Of a stretch of DNA of 43,338 nt, positions 38,834-43,338 are shown in pieces. The notes under the pieces were generated by a model. It had not been told where the DNA came from, did no database searches, and worked only from the letters and a program-made list of their open reading frames with translations. Every line of letters starts with the position of its first letter. The first letter of the stretch is position 1. The stretch spans positions 1 to 43,338 of the forward strand of contig JAJNBE010000019.1 in NCBI GenBank assembly GCA_021155915.1, given 5' to 3'. The DNA is from Solimicrobium sp. (lineage in GTDB: Bacteria > Pseudomonadota > Gammaproteobacteria > Burkholderiales > Burkholderiaceae_D). The translations under genes were made by a program, and so were the position numbers.

Positions 38834-41800
38834 TTATCTAGTGGTTTCTGTACCTGCCTTCTCAGTGGACTTATTGACCACCTTACCTTCCTCCTGACAA
38901 TTCTCCCCGCTGGAGCTCTTGTTGTCGTAGTTCGTAGGACTTCCCTTCTTGGCCTCCTTCTCATTGGCTGTGTGCGTGATGCATTTTACGGATACTGTCG
39001 TGCCAGGTGTTACTGTGTTCGTCCCTTTCTCACCTGCCGGCAGCTTCTTCGGAAGAACCGTATCTACGTTTAGATCAGTTTTAAGACCTGTCGACTTGCT
39101 TCCCTCCTGACGCTTCTCGCCATTCGATTTGATTGGGTCGAGCGGTTTTAGTAAATCAACCAAGTCTTTCTTGTCCGGCGTTACTGGGTCCAACTTGACG
39201 GGATTACTGTCTAACGTTGTCGTGTTCGTCTTCTCCTTCTCTGGGGGCCGCTTCTCGCCGTCCGATTTGATTGGGTCGACCGGTTTTGGTGGATCAACCA
39301 ATTCTTTCTTGTCCGGTGTTACTGGGTCCAACTTGACAGGATTACTGTCTAACGTTGTCGTGTTCGTCTTCTCCTTCTCTGGGGGCCGCTTCTCGCCGTC
39401 CGATTTGATTGGGTCGACCGGTTTTAATGGATCAACCAAGTCTTTCTTGTCCGGCGTTACTGGGTCCAATTTGACGGGATTATTGTCTAACGTTGTCGTG
39501 GTCGTCTTCTTCTCCTCCGGACGTTTCTCTCCGTCCGGTTTGATTGGGTCGACCGATTTTGGTGGATCTACCAATTTTGGCGAGTTCGGTATTACTGGGT
39601 CCGACTTGACGGGATTACTGTCTAACTTTGTCAATTCCACTTTCTCCACACCTGCTGGCAGCTCCTCAGTACGAGCCGTATATAAGTCTACTTTAGTAGC
39701 GAGCCCGGTCAATTTGAGTTCCTCTCCGGTCAATTTGACTTTGTCTACCGGTTGCGATGGAGCAACCGGTTTTGTCGGGCTCTGTATTACAGACCCCAAT
39801 TGGCCCAGCTTACTTACTATCGTTGTCTCCTTCACTTCTTTCTCACCAGCCGGCAGATTCTTCACAGGATCCGCAATGCTTAGATCAGTTTTGAGATCTG
39901 TCGACTTGTTCGCCTCCTGACGCTTCTCTCCGATCGTTTTGGTTTGGACGACCGGTGATGAGGGAGCTATCAATTTGGTCGAGTTCGGCTTTACTGGGTC
40001 CGATTTGGCCGGATTACGCTCTGTCGTCACTTCTTTCTTACCTGCCGGCAGCTCCTTTTCAGATGCCGAACCAAAGCTTAGATTTAACTTAAAGCTTGGC
40101 GACTTGCTTTTCTCCTGAGGCTTCTCTTCGGTCGATTTGGTTTTGTCGACTGGTTGCGAGGAACCAGTCGATTTTGTCGAGCTCGATGTTACTGACTCCG
40201 ATTTGGTCGGCTTACTTTCTGGGATTGTTGCCTTTGTCTCCTTCACAGTTGTCGTTATTTTCTTAGTCGAAGCCGCATCTGAGCTTAGATCAGTTGTAGC
40301 ATTTGTCGACTTGCCTCCGTCCTTTCCCATCTCTCCGGTCGACTTGGTTTTGTCGATCGGTGGTGAGGAATCTTTCGATTTTGGCAAATTCTGAGTTACT
40401 GACTCCGACTTGGTCAGCTTACTCTCTGGTATTGTCGCTTTCGTCTCTTTCTCACTTGTCGGCAGTTTCTTAGTCGAAGTCCCGCCTGAGCTCAGATCAG
40501 TTTTAGTATTTGTCGACTTACCACCGTCCTGCCCCTTTTCTCCGGTCGATTTGGTTTTGTCGATCGGTGGTGAGGAATCTTTCGATTTTGGCGAATTCTG
40601 AGTTACTGAATCCGACTTAGCCGGCTTAGTCTCTGGCGTTGTTGCCTTCGCTTCTTGATCATTTGCCGCCGACTTTTTGGCGGGAACAATGACGCTTACA
40701 CCCAAGTCCATATCAAAGCGTGTCGACTCGTCCACGTCCTGACGCTTCTCCACCGTCACTCCGGCCCCATGGGTATCCAGAGCTCCTGATTTAACGACAC
40801 TTCCAACGTCGGAAATGTTAGCGCCTTTGATGTCAATTCCGCCCGCTGCCTTGATATCGGCCTTTCCACCAATGTTGAGGGAAGCGTTCTGGTTAGTTAC
40901 CTGATTAGTGTCTTCTTTCTCAATTTTCAGCTTAAAGTTACCTTCTCCCCCGCCTTCTTGAGAATTCCCTTTCGTAGCTGCTATCGATGTACTTACATTA
41001 TCTATTTTTTTGATAGAGGTACTAACCGCCGATTCCAGCACTAATTTGCCCTTGCCGGTATCTATGCTCGCGTCCTTAGACACGTCCACTTGAGTCCCCT
41101 CCAACCGTGCACCCTCAGCAGCCTTGATAGTCAGGTTAGTTGCCGACAGACTGCCTGTGGTCTTCTTTGCACTCTGTTCAAATTCATTGGTAACTTCCAC
41201 TGCGGCAGAAAGGCCGCCAGCGCCGCTGGTATCGGCAGTGACGTCAAGTTGAGCTGATCCTCCTTTTGCTGTCCTGTGATGCGTATCTTCCATCGCCTTG
41301 AAGTCGAGCTTGCCACCGGTTTCGAGGCTCGCGTTGTTCTTTGCGGCGATTTCCGTACCTTCAAGTGTGATGTCGCCTTTGGATTTCAACTGAACATTGT
41401 TGGCCTTAATCGAGCCTGCGGTACCCGTGGATGAGCTTTCACTCCGTTCCATGTTACCACCGCCCCCACCAACGCCGCCTCCGGTGCCGTTGACATTTAC
41501 AGAAACTTTGGCGTTCGCGGTGACTAACGAACTTGAACTGTTGCTAGTATCACGTGCTGCTGTAAAGTCAATTGCACCCTCTTTAGCGTTGAGAGAAGCA
41601 GTCTCGCCTGCTTCAAGTTGAGTTCCTACCAACGTTATATTATCTTTTGCACTCAGGCCAAGATTTTTGCCAGCGGTGAAGTTACCCGCTGTCTGGGTGG
41701 TAGCGGCAGAGTTTTTGCTGTCCGTACTTCCGGAACCAGCACCAGAAATTGTTCCATCCGCGCTAATGCCTACCGTCACTTCCGCAGCCGTACTCTTCTC

Positions 41801-43338
41801 AGAGGAGCTCTTTGCGCCATCGGCAGTTAACACTTTAATACTGCCCTGGTCAGCGGTTACTGCAATTGAACCATCCGCATCGATATTCGTGCCGGCAAAG
41901 GTAGCGTCGCCTTTGCGAGCCGTGAGCGCTACGTTGCCACCACTAGAGAAATTGGAAGCAGTGGCTGAATTGCCGTCTTCCTTGGACGAGGTCGTTTTAG
42001 TAGAGACAGTGAGTTCTACGGATGCACTATTGGCTACCGCCGATGCAGCTTTCTTGATTACCTTGCGCGGAGACTTTAATGCCTCTTTCAACTTCACATC
42101 CTCAAGACCGGTACTGGCTTTGACCCCCAGGCCCACACCCACGCTTAATGAATCGCCGGTGGTGGTTTCTGTGTTTTGAGCGGCAAGGCTCTTGATGCTA
42201 TTTGCTGCCACGCCGATGTTTCCATCTGCGTCCACTTGGGTTCCCTGCTCGGTAAAATCACCGCCGGCATTTAAATTAAGATTGCCTCCTGCATTTAGCT
42301 CCGACACTTGAGCGGTAGTCTTGGTGGAGCTACCCTTCTTGTTGGTAAAATCAAAATTAAGCCCTCCTGAAACTTCATCCATGGAACCGTCACCCTTGGC
42401 TCCTATAGTAAAGGACGAAGACTTGCTGTCTATTTTGGTTTTATCTTCCGCGGCCAGCACGTTAATATCGCCTCCCGCTGCGAGATCAAGATTACCACCG
42501 GTAGAAATTTCGGAACCGATGATATTGGCGTCGCCCTTAATTGCGGTGCCGCCCGCATTGAGGTTCTTGAGGATGGATATTCTCGAACCCCGGTTTTTGT
42601 TGGACTTAGTGGTTGTTGTCTCCTCGGTATAACTAAATAGACCAAAGGAAGGTCCGCCCTCGTCATCTGCCGCATCTGACTCCTCCGCGCCGGCTTTGGC
42701 CTGATCGGTTTTGCCCCCAGCGGTCTTAGCTGCCGCGGCCTTAGCTGCTTCGGCTTTGGCTACTTCGGCTTTACTCAAATCGTTTGCATGGGACTTGACC
42801 TCGCCTTCAAAGAACGACATGGTAGTTTTTTTAGAATGCACCGTGGTAGTATCGTCGAAACCGGTTACATTGAGATTGCCACCAACGTCCTTCACGTTGA
42901 GATCTTTCCCTACCTTGACATCTGATCCTTTGATGTTAGTGTCACTCACGGAAGCGAGCGTGAGCGAGCCAACAATATTCACGTCCGCTGCGGCACCCGT
43001 TATTTTGTCCGTCGTTGTCTGTTCTGTTGAGCGGGTATTCCAACTGGAGGTTTTGGTATCCAACTTAGTGCGGCTGCTCTGGGCCAACGCTTTAATATTG
43101 ACATCCCGGCCGGCATCAAGACTAGCGTCTTTGCCGACAGTCACCGTACTTCCTTCAATATTAATATCCTGATCGGCCTTAGCCGAGAGGTGGCCAACCA
43201 CCGACAAGCCAGAGCCCACATTTTCGTTTTTCTGCGAGACTAGTTTTTCGGTTGTTTTATAACCATCTTTTTCTGTTCTGGAGAGAGTGGTCGTTTGGGT
43301 TCGTTTTTCTACACCGGTGAGAGTAATGTCACCCTTTG
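38834..43338 (-). CDS. Filamentous haemagglutinin-like exoprotein, C-terminal part (5' partial)
   Basis: The frame is open from the window edge to 38834 (about 1500 residues visible). A GTG at 43219 is internal, because coding text of the same kind (KGDITLTGVEKRT) continues upstream of it. The first ~840 residues are haemagglutinin-type beta-helix units (for example SLDAGRDVNIKA, LKSKGDITLEGTEIAAKN). Such proteins are exported through a TpsB pore and act in adhesion or contact-dependent inhibition. The last ~620 residues are a Lys/Pro/Ser/Thr-rich tail of tandem repeats. No VENN or (E/Q)LYN junction, toxin domain or immunity gene is seen. The N-terminal TPS domain must lie beyond the window. 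Confidence 0.85.
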   Translation of the reverse strand, partial: KGDITLTGVEKRTQTTTLSRTEKDGYKTTEKLVSQKNENVGSGLSVVGHLSAKADQDINIEGSTVTVGKDASLDAGRDVNIKALAQSSRTKLDTKTSSWNTRSTEQTTTDKITGAAADVNIVGSLTLASVSDTNIKGSDVKVGKDLNVKDVGGNLNVTGFDDTTTVHSKKTTMSFFEGEVKSHANDLSKAEVAKAEAAKAAAAKTAGGKTDQAKAGAEESDAADDEGGPSFGLFSYTEETTTTKSNKNRGSRISILKNLNAGGTAIKGDANIIGSEISTGGNLDLAAGGDINVLAAEDKTKIDSKSSSFTIGAKGDGSMDEVSGGLNFDFTNKKGSSTKTTAQVSELNAGGNLNLNAGGDFTEQGTQVDADGNIGVAANSIKSLAAQNTETTTGDSLSVGVGLGVKASTGLEDVKLKEALKSPRKVIKKAASAVANSASVELTVSTKTTSSKEDGNSATASNFSSGGNVALTARKGDATFAGTNIDADGSIAVTADQGSIKVLTADGAKSSSEKSTAAEVTVGISADGTISGAGSGSTDSKNSAATTQTAGNFTAGKNLGLSAKDNITLVGTQLEAGETASLNAKEGAIDFTAARDTSNSSSSLVTANAKVSVNVNGTGGGVGGGGGNMERSESSSTGTAGSIKANNVQLKSKGDITLEGTEIAAKNNASLETGGKLDFKAMEDTHHRTAKGGSAQLDVTADTSGAGGLSAAVEVTNEFEQSAKKTTGSLSATNLTIKAAEGARLEGTQVDVSKDASIDTGKGKLVLESAVSTSIKKIDNVSTSIAATKGNSQEGGGEGNFKLKIEKEDTNQVTNQNASLNIGGKADIKAAGGIDIKGANISDVGSVVKSGALDTHGAGVTVEKRQDVDESTRFDMDLGVSVIVPAKKSAANDQEAKATTPETKPAKSDSVTQNSPKSKDSSPPIDKTKSTGEKGQDGGKSTNTKTDLSSGGTSTKKLPTSEKETKATIPESKLTKSESVTQNLPKSKDSSPPIDKTKSTGEMGKDGGKSTNATTDLSSDAASTKKITTTVKETKATIPESKPTKSESVTSSSTKSTGSSQPVDKTKSTEEKPQEKSKSPSFKLNLSFGSASEKELPAGKKEVTTERNPAKSDPVKPNSTKLIAPSSPVVQTKTIGEKRQEANKSTDLKTDLSIADPVKNLPAGEKEVKETTIVSKLGQLGSVIQSPTKPVAPSQPVDKVKLTGEELKLTGLATKVDLYTARTEELPAGVEKVELTKLDSNPVKSDPVIPNSPKLVDPPKSVDPIKPDGEKRPEEKKTTTTTLDNNPVKLDPVTPDKKDLVDPLKPVDPIKSDGEKRPPEKEKTNTTTLDSNPVKLDPVTPDKKELVDPPKPVDPIKSDGEKRPPEKEKTNTTTLDSNPVKLDPVTPDKKDLVDLLKPLDPIKSNGEKRQEGSKSTGLKTDLNVDTVLPKKLPAGEKGTNTVTPGTTVSVKCITHTANEKEAKKGSPTNYDNKSSSGENCQEEGKVVNKSTEKAGTETTR
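39131..39545 (-). repeat. 138-bp tandem repeats in the haemagglutinin tail
   Basis: GATTGGGTCG recurs at 39131, 39269, 39407 and 39542, giving periods of 138, 138 and 135. The encoded unit is 46 residues (NPVKLDPVTPDKK, LVDPPKPVDPIKSDGEKR, PPEKEKTNTTTLDS). The middle units are nearly identical at the DNA level, which implies recent duplication and likely copy-number variation. Confidence 0.9.
40100..40680 (-). repeat. 207-bp tandem repeats in the haemagglutinin tail
   Basis: The segment TTTTGTCGATCGGTGGTGAG recurs with a 207-base offset (near 40347 and 40554). The encoded unit is 69 residues (SKDSSPPIDKTKSTGE, then STNTKTDLSS, then ETKATIPESK). An older, more diverged copy follows toward 40100. 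These lie N-terminal to the 138-bp set. Confidence 0.85.

Noticed and set aside
39129..39920. Long plus-strand open frame of 263 codons opposite the haemagglutinin tail
   Set aside because: It is produced by the 138-bp repeats of the true gene on the other strand, has no ribosome site and shows only reverse-complement text of the repeats.

Overview
The core genes in this window point to a betaproteobacterium of the Burkholderiales. The divergent rpmH-rnpA-yidD-yidC and dnaA-dnaN-gyrB blocks (no recF), the 432-residue T. ferrooxidans-type GshA, and the order gshA-gshB-PTS IIA-HPr-ptsI all match Burkholderia/Ralstonia-like chromosomes. The low GC, the decayed genes, the miniature inverted-repeat elements and the many eukaryote-like repeat proteins suggest a host-associated or endosymbiotic member (Mycoavidus/Glomeribacter-like is one possibility). 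The species cannot be fixed from the sequence alone.

Bases 1-22,700 form an accessory region made almost entirely of candidate host-directed effectors. There are five proteins with an F-box-like motif followed by leucine-rich repeats (213-1619, 3152-4396, 5038-6063, 6579-8762, 13764-15473). Two of these have GALA-like repeats and three have VTDAGL-type repeats. There are two SEL1-like proteins ending in half an F-box-like motif (12089-13360, and a decayed one at 15960-16615). A protein at 16844-19078 has a ShET2/EspL-like cysteine-protease domain with a visible Cys/His/Asp set, plus ankyrin-like repeats. A protein at 20958-22268 has an alanine-rich beta-roll and a C-terminal U-box/NleG-like domain. 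A protein at 2128-2919 is built of about eight 32-residue helical repeats with TALE-like spacing. An S41-type lipoprotein protease, a small DUF6968-like gene and several broken reading frames lie between them. Taken together, the set looks aimed at the host ubiquitin system (SCF adaptors plus a U-box ligase). No secretion apparatus is encoded in the window, so effector status is inferred.

Bases 22,700-31,330 are the replication-origin neighbourhood: yidC, yidD, rnpA and rpmH on the minus strand, a putative oriC with one perfect DnaA box, then dnaA, dnaN and gyrB on the plus strand. Bases 31,587-36,298 hold a compact minus-strand operon for glutathione synthesis (gshA, gshB) and an incomplete, probably regulatory PTS (IIA, HPr, enzyme I). 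YraN and PutP follow. The last 4.5 kb is the C-terminal part of a filamentous-haemagglutinin-like exoprotein that runs off the right edge and ends in an unusual Lys/Pro/Ser/Thr-rich tandem-repeat tail.

Two families of short inverted-repeat elements are scattered in the intergenic spaces: one of about 217-238 bp (three copies, one cut by the window edge) and one of about 140-145 bp (two copies plus two fragments). No tRNA, rRNA or CRISPR array was seen.
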